A stretch of 32,434 bases of DNA from a virus. A model generated the notes under the pieces. The model made no database searches. It was not told the DNA's origin and was given only the letters and a program-made list of their open reading frames with translations. This document shows, one piece after another, positions 1 through 6,607 of the stretch. Both the position numbers and the translations under genes were made by a program. Every line of letters starts with the position of its first letter. The stretch's first letter is position 1. The stretch is taken from positions 3,081 to 35,514 of the IMG/VR virus record IMGVR_UViG_3300030085_002855; one strand, written 5' to 3'.

Positions 1-11
1 TTGTAATCATC

Positions 12-137
12 ATGGCTTGTGAAAATGGAGAATGCGTCGTCTATGAAGAACGAGACAAATCAAAGTACATCAAACTGCTCAGCAAATATATTAGAAAATT
101 TGTTAGAGATAAACTGGAGCTCTATGGAAAAGAATAA
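12..137 (+). CDS. Small hypothetical protein upstream of gp33, possibly cut at its 5' end
   Basis: This reads as 41 residues beginning MACENGECVVYEERDKSKY and is rich in Lys, Arg and Tyr. The C-terminal two thirds (KLLSKYIRKFVRDKLELYGKE) look like an amphipathic basic helix. The frame stays open to the left edge (codons GTA ATC ATC before the ATG), and no ribosome site is visible in the 11 bases available, so the true start may lie outside the window. It overlaps the gp33 start by 14 nt, which suggests translational coupling. The function is unknown. This frame looks more protein-like than the alternative GTG extension of gp33 over the same bases. Confidence 0.55.
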   Translation: MACENGECVVYEERDKSKYIKLLSKYIRKFVRDKLELYGKE

Positions 138-384
138 AGAACTAGAACAGGTAATTGAAAGTAAATTTTTAACACCTTCGAAATTCGCAATTGAAATTGA
201 GAAAATCGTTGCCGAAGAAAAATTTAACTACATCGATGCTATTGTTCACTATTGCGAAATTAACAATCTTGAGGTAGACTCGGTAACGAAGCTCATTTCT
301 AAACCACTGAAAGAGCGTCTGAAGTGGGACGCAATTCGTCTTAATTTCATGAAGAAAACTTCTCGTGCAAAACTTCCTCTATGA
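124..384 (+). CDS. 33: gp33-like late-transcription accessory protein
   Basis: This is an 86-residue protein. In T4, gp33 bridges RNA polymerase and the sliding clamp gp45, so that late promoters read by gp55 are activated by replication. The region FLTPSKFAIEIEKIVAEEK, followed by IDAIVHYCEINNLEVDSVTKLI, matches the helical core of cyanophage gp33 as I recall it. The placement next to gp59 and gp32 is the T4 order. I chose ATG 124 because GGAG sits 4 nt upstream; a GTG at 19 in the same frame would overrun the preceding small gene with a low-quality Ser/Asn-rich extension. The C-terminus (KLPL) overlaps the next ATG in an ATGA junction. Several CTAAATA or ATAAATA late promoters elsewhere in the window fit the presence of a late factor. 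Confidence 0.8.
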   Translation: MEKNKELEQVIESKFLTPSKFAIEIEKIVAEEKFNYIDAIVHYCEINNLEVDSVTKLISKPLKERLKWDAIRLNFMKKTSRAKLPL

Positions 385-581
385 TTTCTCGTGATGATTT
401 AATGCACCATCGCTTACAAGCATGGTTGCGTGAGAACAAATGTGATGATCTAGAGTACCTTGGTTTTTATCCAGATACTTATGGTATCGATCGTCATTGG
501 TATCGTATTGCCGAACATGAAGTAACAGTTGATTGTATTGAAGGAATTGATTTAGTAGATGCCGAAAGTGACACCGTTTGA
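381..581 (+). CDS. Conserved-type small protein between gp33 and gp59
   Basis: This 66-residue acidic protein starts in the ATGA overlap with the gp33 stop and runs 23 nt into gp59, so it belongs to one translationally coupled operon. It begins MISRDDLMHHRLQAWL and has several Tyr, His and Trp residues in the middle (YPDTYGIDRHWYRIAEHEV). There is no signal peptide or membrane segment. I do not recognise a family with known function. Its position among replication and late-transcription genes suggests a role there, but that is inference. No ribosome site is visible, so it probably relies on coupling. Confidence 0.65.
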   Translation: MISRDDLMHHRLQAWLRENKCDDLEYLGFYPDTYGIDRHWYRIAEHEVTVDCIEGIDLVDAESDTV

Positions 582-1158
582 GACCTATCAACATTATCTT
601 TCATTAAAGAATCATTTTACCAATCCAAAATATGATTTTTTTAAGTACGGTGCAAAAACCCGTGCTAGTGTAACCTCTTTTAATAAGAGGAAAGATAAGT
701 ATTGGTTTGAGAAAACCTCTAGAAAATACAGCGACAAAGAAGTCGTTGATTTTCTTGTATCCAATTTTGCTTCCACCGATAACCCACAAAACCTATGGAT
801 TGGAGAAATTATCAATTCTGGCGAAAGAACATACGCCGAGTGGATGAAACGTCAACAGAGTTTGACGTACTTGTTCAGAGAGCAAAGCAACGAATTGCTC
901 TCGGAGAACGAATTAGAGAGTCTATTCGATTGTTCGAGAGGACATCCGAAAATTCTAAAAAAATTTCTAAGCGGGAGTATATCGCTAGAAACCTTAGTGA
1001 TCTACGAAAAAATATTCCGTTTCTCAAAAAACTTCGATAAGAAGTTAAAAGATCCCGTGTGGGAAACCGTAAGTTTAAAACTTAAAAAATATGATCCCTT
1101 CATAAATATTGATGTATTCCAATTTAAAAAAGTTTTAAGGGCACTTGTAAATGAGTAA
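559..1158 (+). CDS. 59: gp59 replicative helicase loader
   Basis: This 199-residue protein is close to T4 gp59 (217 aa). gp59 loads the gp41 helicase onto gp32-covered forked DNA and coordinates the start of leading-strand synthesis. Its block KYDFFKYGAKTRASVTSFNKRKDKYWFEK aligns with the T4 stretch KYDVIKYNWCMRV...KRRDKYFFQKL. The following LWIGEI matches T4 AWIGDI, and ISLETLVIYEKIF matches T4 ISFETFILLDSFL. It overlaps the previous gene by 23 nt and the next by 8 nt, and lies two genes before its partner gp32. The start has no clear ribosome site, so coupling to the upstream gene is likely. Confidence 0.93.
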   Translation: MPKVTPFETYQHYLSLKNHFTNPKYDFFKYGAKTRASVTSFNKRKDKYWFEKTSRKYSDKEVVDFLVSNFASTDNPQNLWIGEIINSGERTYAEWMKRQQSLTYLFREQSNELLSENELESLFDCSRGHPKILKKFLSGSISLETLVIYEKIFRFSKNFDKKLKDPVWETVSLKLKKYDPFINIDVFQFKKVLRALVNE

Positions 1159-1483
1159 TTTTTTCGACTCTGAAATCATTCAGGAAGAACTGAAAGAAAT
1201 TAATAAATTACAAGAAGATATCTACGGAAGTGTTCTCACTTTCGGTATCATGGACCGTGAAACAAAATTGGAACATGTTGAAATGCTGGCAACGTTGCTA
1301 GAAAAGCAGCGTGTGATGTATACTAGACTTTCCCTTTCAGATGACCCACAAGCGGTTGAGATGAAAGAGAATCTTCGTAAATCTATTCAGATGATGGGTT
1401 TTTCACCCGACACTGATGTGAATGTCTTATTTGATAGTATGATGAAAACAATCGAAGCACTCAAACAAAACATTGACGCTTAG
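1151..1483 (+). CDS. DUF1825-family protein
   Basis: This 110-residue protein begins MSNFFDSEIIQEELKEINKLQEDIYG and continues with FGIMDRETKLEHVEMLATLLEKQRVMYTRLSLSDDP. That matches the all-helical DUF1825 family of cyanobacteria (FFDSEIVQ...FDREGK...RY..F..R..LSED). Cyanophages carry a copy at this place between gp59 and gp32. The biochemical function is unknown. It starts 8 nt inside gp59, with AAGGG about 9 nt before the ATG. The end of the gene contains the -35 box of the gp32 promoter. A host origin for the gene is plausible but cannot be shown from this window alone. Confidence 0.85.
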   Translation: MSNFFDSEIIQEELKEINKLQEDIYGSVLTFGIMDRETKLEHVEMLATLLEKQRVMYTRLSLSDDPQAVEMKENLRKSIQMMGFSPDTDVNVLFDSMMKTIEALKQNIDA

Positions 1484-1501
1484 TGCTTTCCTTGCTATAC
1501 T
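1473..1501 (+). promoter_or_regulatory. sigma70-type promoter for gp32
   Basis: TTGACG (1473-1478) and TATACT (1496-1501) are separated by exactly 17 bp. A TG one base before the -10 box (TGCTATACT) makes it an extended -10 promoter as well. The -35 lies inside the last codons of the DUF1825 gene. It allows gp32 to be transcribed separately from the upstream operon by the host-type holoenzyme. Confidence 0.85.
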
Positions 1502-1546
1502 ATCCAAGTAAATCCCCCGAATCCAAACTAATCCGAGGTAATCCTA
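1502..1546 (+). promoter_or_regulatory. gp32 leader with 10-nt periodic ATCC repeats, a candidate autoregulatory operator
   Basis: ATCC occurs five times, starting at 1502, 1512, 1521, 1531 and 1541, so the period is about 10 nt. The last copies flank the GAGG ribosome site (1534-1537) and reach to within 2 nt of the ATG. The leader is nearly free of G and should be unstructured. T4 gp32 represses its own translation by binding cooperatively along an unstructured leader, and this array could serve the same role. That function is inferred from pattern and position. Confidence 0.5.
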
Positions 1547-2470
1547 ATGTCTTTTGCTGACCTTAAGAAGCAATCTAAACTGGGCTCTTTGACCGCCAAA
1601 CTGGTTAAAGAAGTAGAAAAAATGAATAACAATGGCGCATCATCTGGTGATGATCGTCTCTGGAAACTGGAATGTGATAAGAGCGGCAATGGTTATGCCG
1701 TTATCCGTTTCCTGCCTGCTCCGAACGGTGAGGATCTGCCGTTCGTGAAACTGTACTCCCACGCCTTCCAAGGACCTGGTGGTTGGTACATCGAGAACTC
1801 ACTCACCACTCTCGGTCAGAAAGATCCTGTCTCTGAATACAACTCCATGCTGTGGAACAACGGCACGGATGCTGGTAAAGAGCAAGCACGCAAACAGAAG
1901 CGTAAACTCACCTACATCAGCAACATCTATGTTGTGAAGGATCCTGCCAATCCTGAGAATGAGGGCAAAGTCATGCTCTACAAGTTTGGCAAGAAGATCT
2001 TTGATAAACTCACTGCTGCTATGCAACCTGAGTTTGAGGATGAGGAAGCAATCGATCCGTTCGACTTCTGGCAGGGTGCTAACTTTAAACTGAAAGCAAA
2101 GAACGTTGCTGGTTATCGTAACTACGATTCTTCTGAGTTCGCTGCCCAGAGCGCACTCTTGGACGACGATGACGCAATGGAAGCAATCTGGAAGAAACAA
2201 TTCTCTCTTTCCGAGTTTGTTGGTAATGATCAGTTTAAAGAGTATGAAGTGCTGAAGAAGCGCCTTGACTATGTTCTTGGTGCTAAGAGTGCTCCCCGTC
2301 TGGATCCTGAGGTTGATGATGAAGATGATACTCGTGGTTCTACCCGCGAACTCACTTCTGATCTCCGCACTGAACTGGAGGAACTGAAACCCACCCGTTC
2401 TGCAGCACCTGCTGTAGAGGATGAAGATGATGACACTCTCTCCTACTTCGCAAAACTTGCTGAAGAGTGA
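1547..2470 (+). CDS. 32: gp32 single-stranded DNA-binding protein
   Basis: This 307-residue protein (T4 gp32 is 301) coats ssDNA in replication, recombination and repair and docks gp59 and the polymerase. It has a basic N-terminal cooperativity region (residues 1-25, with LKKQSKLGSLTAKLVKEVEK). The OB-fold core contains WKLECDKSGNGYAVIRFLP, GGWYIENS and VVKDPANPENEGKVMLYKFGKKI, which is almost identical to T4. The C-terminus is very acidic (EDEDDDTLSYFAKLAEE), as in T4, where it recruits partners. The T4 zinc ligands are missing: where T4 has three Cys after WYIEN, this protein reads SLTTLGQKDPVSEYNSMLW, with none. The ribosome site is GAGG, 9 nt before the ATG. Codons such as CGT, CTG and AAC are more frequent than in the structural genes, as expected for high expression. 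Confidence 0.97.
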   Translation: MSFADLKKQSKLGSLTAKLVKEVEKMNNNGASSGDDRLWKLECDKSGNGYAVIRFLPAPNGEDLPFVKLYSHAFQGPGGWYIENSLTTLGQKDPVSEYNSMLWNNGTDAGKEQARKQKRKLTYISNIYVVKDPANPENEGKVMLYKFGKKIFDKLTAAMQPEFEDEEAIDPFDFWQGANFKLKAKNVAGYRNYDSSEFAAQSALLDDDDAMEAIWKKQFSLSEFVGNDQFKEYEVLKKRLDYVLGAKSAPRLDPEVDDEDDTRGSTRELTSDLRTELEELKPTRSAAPAVEDEDDDTLSYFAKLAEE

Positions 2471-2485
2471 AGTACAATCAGATCT

Positions 2486-2510
2486 GCCTCACTCTGTTAG
2501 TAGTGGCGGC
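2486..2510 (+). terminator. Weak hairpin after gp32
   Basis: GCC-T-CACT (2486-2493) can pair with AGTG-GC-GGC (2502-2510) around an 8-nt loop, with a small internal bulge. It is followed by ATATTTTAAT rather than a clean U tract. It lies in the 61-nt gap between gp32 and the Mom-like gene and could partly terminate or stabilise gp32 mRNA. The stem is imperfect, so this is a weak call. Confidence 0.3.
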
Positions 2511-2531
2511 ATATTTTAATCTTATATTTAA

Positions 2532-3119
2532 GTGAAATCCGACTACTACATTGATCGTGTAAGTAAATCCGAAGCCGCAGAGTTACTTCTGCGGTTTCAC
2601 TATCTTAAGGATATATCTAAAACCTTTAAGTCTGGATATAATTACGGTCTATACAAAAATAATGATTTTTGCCCACTAAACATTGGTGGTATTCAGGGAG
2701 TCTGTATCTTTACAGGTCTCCCTGTTCCTGAAATTGCAAAAGGTGCTTTTGGTTTAGAACGTCATGAACAGGATGGACTCTTTGAATTATCACGACTCTG
2801 CATCCACCCGAATACTCAGCAGAGCGAGTATAATATCACTTCTTGGTTTGTATCAAAAGCGATTAGACGCCTTAGAAAAGAGACCAACGTTAGGGGGATT
2901 ATCTCATACGCTGATAGTGACCATCATTCTGGTACAATTTATCGCGCTTGCAACTTTCGGTATTGCGGTCTATCAGAACCAAAGAAAGATTTCTATTTTG
3001 CAGACGGAACTAAACACTCTAGAGGGAGTGTCAAAGGATCAGAAGGTGAATGGAGAGATAGATCCCAAAAACACCGATATGTGATGATCTTTGATAAGAA
3101 ACTAGATCTCTTATGGTGA
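2532..3119 (+). CDS. Mom-like (GNAT-fold) DNA base-modification protein
   Basis: This 195-residue protein resembles the Mu Mom family, which modifies adenine in phage DNA and so blocks restriction. The diagnostic central stretch runs from about residue 84 to 142: FELSRLCI, then NITSWFVSKAIRRLRKE, then GIISYADSDHHSGTIYRACNFRYCG. This is the Mom/GNAT pattern (E-L-x-R-L, S-W-F, I-S-Y-A-D, G-x-I-Y-x-A-x-N). The C-terminus is charged and ends in YVMIFDKKLDLLW. The start is GTG with no good ribosome site. The gene follows gp32 in the same direction and runs 9 bp into the opposite-strand gp53 end. Substrate and chemistry cannot be read from sequence; a protein acetyltransferase is the alternative. 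Confidence 0.75.
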   Translation: MKSDYYIDRVSKSEAAELLLRFHYLKDISKTFKSGYNYGLYKNNDFCPLNIGGIQGVCIFTGLPVPEIAKGAFGLERHEQDGLFELSRLCIHPNTQQSEYNITSWFVSKAIRRLRKETNVRGIISYADSDHHSGTIYRACNFRYCGLSEPKKDFYFADGTKHSRGSVKGSEGEWRDRSQKHRYVMIFDKKLDLLW

Positions 3120-3824
3120 CTTGGTACGAATATTATCAGATCTCTTAATTACTTCACCTGAGGTCATTCTAACGTATTGTGATGACTTACCGTATTGCAA
3201 TAAATCACGAGTATCATTTAGGAATTGTTGCAGATAAGATTTTCTAAGAACGTATATTGCCCTTTTCTTTTCATTCTCTTCAGTTTCATATTCGAAATTA
3301 GAAACTGATCTTGTTATATTTGTCTTTGTAACCATCTGATCTAGACCACTGTCCCAGAATCTTACATATGACGATGTTACTGCCGTATCAACTTTTGGTT
3401 TTGGTGATTTAAAGTTATAATCAACGACTTGACCTTTAGGTAAAACGATTCTACCTTTACTATCTTTTACCTCTATAGTTTCATAATAAAGAGTCGCATT
3501 TAAATCACTTCCATACTTATCATAAGAATATTCGTAAATATCACGACTTGATAATGGCCATTGATCTCTTACATTTGTAATACCAGCAGTAATCAAAACA
3601 ACCCAATCAAGACCAACTGATCCATATAATTCATCAGCAACTTGATCTGGTCTCATCCCATCACCAATTTGATACTTCTCAAAACTAGTGAGATTATTTT
3701 GTACATCTTCTCTGAGTTTTATTCTCTTAAAAAGATTTTTTGCTGCAACATACTCTTCTGAGGTGTTACGATCCAGAAGAGGTGAAAGATATTCTATATT
3801 TGGTAGTTCTCTGAAATAACCCAT
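3111..3824 (-). CDS. 53: gp53 baseplate wedge subunit
   Basis: This 237-residue protein (T4 gp53 is 196) is a wedge component that helps wedges close around the hub. The recognisable core is GMRPDQVADELYGSVGLDWVVLI followed by WPLSSRDIYEYSYDKYG. It corresponds to T4 SPRPEELANAIYGNPQLYWVLLM and its downstream YQASIQKYK. The C-terminal helix NEKKRAIYVLRKSYLQQFLNDTRDLL matches T4 NEKLRQIKIIAKSDINSFMNDLIRIM. The middle (residues about 115-165) is longer than in T4. Its ATG overlaps the gp48 stop by 1 nt (TAATG). Its 3' end overlaps the convergent Mom-like gene by 9 bp. Confidence 0.92.
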   Translation of the reverse strand: MGYFRELPNIEYLSPLLDRNTSEEYVAAKNLFKRIKLREDVQNNLTSFEKYQIGDGMRPDQVADELYGSVGLDWVVLITAGITNVRDQWPLSSRDIYEYSYDKYGSDLNATLYYETIEVKDSKGRIVLPKGQVVDYNFKSPKPKVDTAVTSSYVRFWDSGLDQMVTKTNITRSVSNFEYETEENEKKRAIYVLRKSYLQQFLNDTRDLLQYGKSSQYVRMTSGEVIKRSDNIRTKSP

Positions 3825-4939
3825 TAGTATCCTACTCCGATTGCGCCATCACCCTCATCATAATCACCTTCATAAACTGGTTGAATCTCTTGGAATGATA
3901 GATCTAACATCATAGAGATTGGGGTAGAATCATCATATGTAGCATAAACATTTTCAGCAGTGTAATTAACTTTAATATCAGTTAGTGCTGCTTGCTTAAA
4001 CTTATTGAGGAATGGATGTAATGCATTACCTCTCATATATGACAACTCAAAAACATTTGGTGTTTTTAGATATAAGTTTCCTTGTTCGACAGTTTTTGCT
4101 GCCATGTTCTTTTTCAGTGATCGAATAATATATTTTATTTGAGTACTTTCATTTTTATCTCTAGGAGTCAATTTAAATGAGAAGTTAAACGATCTCAACT
4201 TTACCCCATCGAATAATAATTCCATGTTTGGGTTAAAAATCTTTCCTTGAGATCTGGCAATAACTTGGTCCAGACTTACATTTGCCCCAAAGATATTAAC
4301 GGCATTAATAGCAAGTTGTTTTTGTAATAAATTCTTGATGTTTGTAGAACCTCCAGATTCATTAACAGTTCTATTTAAAATTTTAGTAGCAGAACCATCT
4401 ACTAAACCTCCTAAACCACCTCTCATCATTTCTTCAGAGCCTGCCAGTGCAGATGCTGCAACAGAATTCATTGCTCCACCATTATATGAAACTGAATTAC
4501 TATCAGTTACATTGGATGGAATTGGTAATAATATAACACCACCTTTTGATAAAGTATTTTGTGCTAAACCAACTTTATTTCCATTAATTGAACTAGCACC
4601 TTTAGTATTACCACCAAAACCAGTATTATTAAAGAAACTAGATTCTTCTATCAATCCAGTATTTTTGCGTTCTTTAATAATAATGCGAAGATAATCAGTA
4701 TTTTCAGTTAGTGCTTCGTATGGATATCTTAAAATACCAGTAGGTGCATTTACGTCAGAAGTATTGACGTCATTAATACTACTATTAAGATTATTACTGT
4801 ACTCCACAGCCGATGCAGTTGCTTGTGCATCCGCTACTGCTACAGCAGCTTCTTTAGCTTGTGTGGGAGTTTTCCCTGCTGAAATAGCAGCATTATATGC
4901 TTCATTTTGTGCAGGATTTGAATAAGCTTGTATAGTCAT
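3824..4939 (-). CDS. 48: gp48-like baseplate tail-tube cap protein
   Basis: This 371-residue protein (T4 gp48 is 364) caps the baseplate hub and starts tail-tube polymerisation. The C-terminal half carries the tube-like fold shared by gp48 and gp54: MELLFDGVKLRSFNFSFKLTPRDKNE, KYIIRSLKKNM, then FELSYMRGN, and finally MMLDLSFQEIQPVY. The N-terminus (residues 1-50) is Ala/Asn/Ser rich, with RYPYEALTENTDYLRIIIKER beginning the folded part at about residue 70. gp54 is the alternative, but length and the gp53 neighbour favour gp48. It follows the small protein ending at 4986 and has its own late-promoter motif upstream. Confidence 0.82.
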   Translation of the reverse strand: MTIQAYSNPAQNEAYNAAISAGKTPTQAKEAAVAVADAQATASAVEYSNNLNSSINDVNTSDVNAPTGILRYPYEALTENTDYLRIIIKERKNTGLIEESSFFNNTGFGGNTKGASSINGNKVGLAQNTLSKGGVILLPIPSNVTDSNSVSYNGGAMNSVAASALAGSEEMMRGGLGGLVDGSATKILNRTVNESGGSTNIKNLLQKQLAINAVNIFGANVSLDQVIARSQGKIFNPNMELLFDGVKLRSFNFSFKLTPRDKNESTQIKYIIRSLKKNMAAKTVEQGNLYLKTPNVFELSYMRGNALHPFLNKFKQAALTDIKVNYTAENVYATYDDSTPISMMLDLSFQEIQPVYEGDYDEGDGAIGVGY

Positions 4940-4982
4940 AGTATTACAACATTTACGTTTGTCATTAAATATTGACCTACTT

Positions 4983-4997
4983 TATTTAACTATTTAG
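4983..4997 (-). promoter_or_regulatory. Late promoter motif(s) before gp48
   Basis: Read on the minus strand, CTAAATA (4997-4991) is followed directly by GT and then TTAAATA (4989-4983). Both resemble the T4-like late promoter core TATAAATA in its cyanophage CTAAATA form. They overlap the last codons of the upstream small gene and lie 45-55 bp before the gp48 ATG, so they could give gp48-gp53 extra late transcription. Confidence 0.55.
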
Positions 4998-5357
4998 GCG
5001 GAATTTTGCAAAAGGAATCTCTTTTGCATCGGCAAGTTCATCTGTGTAAATTTCATAGATCTGCCCAACTATCTCACTCCAGGTATACTGTCTTACTTTA
5101 CCCCAATGTAAATTAATCCCCCTAAATCCCCAGGTGAATACATCACTCACTGCCACGAGAGGGTTTTGGTCATATTTAATGTTGGGTGTTTTGGGATTAT
5201 ACACGAAGACATAGTATCTACCAGATTCTGGAACTTTACCACCTTCTTCGAGCACACTCAATAATTCAAGCATTACATCATCAGGATCTTCGGTCCCAAC
5301 AACGTTATTCATTACAGAACGAATTCTATTTTCTTTATCGTCTGTTGGATATGCCAT
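4986..5357 (-). CDS. Small structural-type protein between gp4 and gp48
   Basis: This 123-residue acidic protein begins MAYPTDDKENRIRSVMNNVV. Its centre reads GRYYVFVYNPKTPNIKYDQNPLV, then DVFTWGFRGINLHWGKVRQYTW. The pattern (Y-x-P-K-T, Y-D-x-x-P-L-V, G-F-x-G-I-N-L-H-W) looks like a family of small myovirus virion or assembly proteins, but I cannot attach a function. It starts in a TAATG overlap with the gp4 stop and belongs to the same late operon. No membrane segment or catalytic motif is visible. A minor baseplate or head-completion role is inference from context only. Confidence 0.7.
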   Translation of the reverse strand: MAYPTDDKENRIRSVMNNVVGTEDPDDVMLELLSVLEEGGKVPESGRYYVFVYNPKTPNIKYDQNPLVAVSDVFTWGFRGINLHWGKVRQYTWSEIVGQIYEIYTDELADAKEIPFAKFRLNS

Positions 5358-5794
5358 TACTTGATACCTAGTTCATCTTCTGTTAGAACTTTAAACTCCC
5401 ACATACGATCTTTACAAAATTCTTCTGCTGCTTTCCACTTTGCCATGTTTTTGGCATACTCTGTGACTTCGTAGATATATGCTTTTGTTTTTCTTTTCTG
5501 AACTTTCGGTTCTCTAGTTTGTTTTTTAGGTTTTACCTCAATCAAATATTTTTTAAGTGAACCATTGCTTTCTTTCACCTTAATATAAAAGTCTGGGAAG
5601 TAACGATGAATGCGATTATCTAATGGAGAACGATATGGTAGTGCTATTTCTTCTGATCCCCACTCAAGAATGTTTTCATTTAAATCACAATAAACCATAA
5701 ATTTTCTTTCCCAGAGAGATCTGTATATGATGTTTGTTGGATCTCCTTTATATTTCTTTGGGTAAGATGGTTGATATTTTCCCTTATATGACAT
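5357..5794 (-). CDS. 4: gp4 head-completion nuclease-like protein
   Basis: This 145-residue protein (T4 gp4 is 150) is needed to finish heads before tail joining. The sequence shows a PD-(D/E)XK nuclease layout: YRSLWERKF with Glu29, YFPDFYI with Pro67-Asp68, and LIEVKPKKQ with Glu86-x-Lys88. A basic region follows (KVQKRKTKAYIY). It is the first gene of the leftward late operon gp4, small protein, gp48, gp53. Its ATG is immediately next to a plus-strand late motif at 5795, and its own minus-strand late promoter is at 5826-5832. All motif residues are intact, so nuclease activity is plausible. Confidence 0.88.
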   Translation of the reverse strand: MSYKGKYQPSYPKKYKGDPTNIIYRSLWERKFMVYCDLNENILEWGSEEIALPYRSPLDNRIHRYFPDFYIKVKESNGSLKKYLIEVKPKKQTREPKVQKRKTKAYIYEVTEYAKNMAKWKAAEEFCKDRMWEFKVLTEDELGIK

Positions 5795-5801
5795 CTAAAT
5801 A
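5795..5801 (+). promoter_or_regulatory. Late promoter CTAAATA for gp19
   Basis: CTAAATA followed by GAAATAAC begins one base after the gp4 start codon and lies 33 nt before the gp19 ATG. It faces right and matches the late core motif found before several other structural genes here. Confidence 0.7.
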
Positions 5802-5825
5802 GAAATAACAAAGACTTAATAGTAA

Positions 5826-5832
5826 TATTTAG
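5826..5832 (-). promoter_or_regulatory. Late promoter CTAAATA for gp4
   Basis: On the minus strand this reads CTAAATATTACT. It starts 2 nt from the gp19 ATG and lies 31 nt before the gp4 ATG, mirroring the plus-strand motif at 5795-5801. The two motifs form a compact divergent late control region of about 40 bp. Confidence 0.68.
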
Positions 5833-5834
5833 AG

Positions 5835-6557
5835 ATGCCTAGCGTTCCTAATATAACCCATCTCACGATGGACAAGATACTCTCTAGTGCGGAGGGTGGA
5901 CTTTCTAGAGCAAATCAATATCAGGTTTGGATTTCTAATGGTTGGGGACTGAGTGCTGACGGAACATCAACACCCTTTATAAATCATGTACAACAGTATT
6001 ATAATTTAGCCTGGAATGCTACATTGCAAGAAAAACTATCTATTTCATGTGCTGAGGCAAATCTTCCATCATCAACATATGCCACTGGAGAAGTAAAAGA
6101 TAACTACATGGGTGTTGGGCAAGAGTATGCACACACCAGAGTTAATACTGATATTGATTTCACATTTTACCTTGACTCAAACTATGAAATATTGACATTG
6201 TTTGAGGCATGGATTGATTATATTTCTGGAACTGGTGCTCCACAATCAACTGGTCCTGGATATTACAGAAGATTTGCATATCCAAAACAATATAAGAATG
6301 AAACGGGAGTTTGGATTACGAAGTTTGAGAAAAACTGGAATACTCCTGGTGCCAGAAACATAACCTATCAATTAATTAATGCATTTCCAAAATCTATTGC
6401 ATCTATTCCACTACAATATGGTGAAGCAGAAATTGTAAAAGTATCTGTGACGATGAATTATGATAGATATAGAGTTTATAGAAATAGTGGATCGGGACCT
6501 GCAGCAGCAAATTCTGCTGCAGCAAATGGTATAACGGGAGCTGTGGCACCTGATTAA
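5835..6557 (+). CDS. 19: gp19 tail tube protein
   Basis: This 240-residue protein (T4 gp19 is 163) polymerises on the baseplate cap to form the inner tail tube. Recognisable parts are the N-terminal MPSVPNITHLTMDKILSSAEGGLSRANQYQVWIS, then LSISCAEANLPSSTYATGEV, then HTRVNTDIDFTFYLDSNYEILTLFEAWIDYI, and the final beta strand EIVKVSVTMNYDRYRVY. These match the gp19 fold, with its conserved mid-protein strand and late Y-x-R-Y. The extra length comes partly from the Ala/Gly/Ser-rich tail after residue 220. It is driven by the late motif at 5795; the ribosome site is poor (TAGAG). Confidence 0.9.
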   Translation: MPSVPNITHLTMDKILSSAEGGLSRANQYQVWISNGWGLSADGTSTPFINHVQQYYNLAWNATLQEKLSISCAEANLPSSTYATGEVKDNYMGVGQEYAHTRVNTDIDFTFYLDSNYEILTLFEAWIDYISGTGAPQSTGPGYYRRFAYPKQYKNETGVWITKFEKNWNTPGARNITYQLINAFPKSIASIPLQYGEAEIVKVSVTMNYDRYRVYRNSGSGPAAANSAAANGITGAVAPD

Positions 6558-6574
6558 TAGTTAAATATACCATA

Positions 6575-6581
6575 ATAAATA
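6575..6581 (+). promoter_or_regulatory. Late promoter motif before gp26
   Basis: ATAAATA in the context CATAATAAATAAAAA lies 26 nt before the gp26 ATG, in the 50-nt gap after gp19. A second, weaker TTAAATA occurs at 6561. A strong GGAG at 6601-6604 then serves as the ribosome site. Confidence 0.55.
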
Positions 6582-6607
6582 AAAATAACTGAATTGTATC
6601 GGAGATT

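Noticed and set aside
19-123. GTG-started N-terminal extension of gp33
   Set aside because: The Ser/Asn-rich extension overlaps a better small ORF in another frame, and ATG 124 has a GGAG site.
1799-2200. 133-codon antisense ORF inside gp32
   Set aside because: It lies wholly within the strongly conserved gp32 core and has no ribosome site.
4983-4997. Inverted TTAAATA/TATTTAA pair before gp48 as an operator
   Set aside because: The arms are pure A/T and largely explained by the late promoter motif itself; chance is likely in such A/T-rich DNA.
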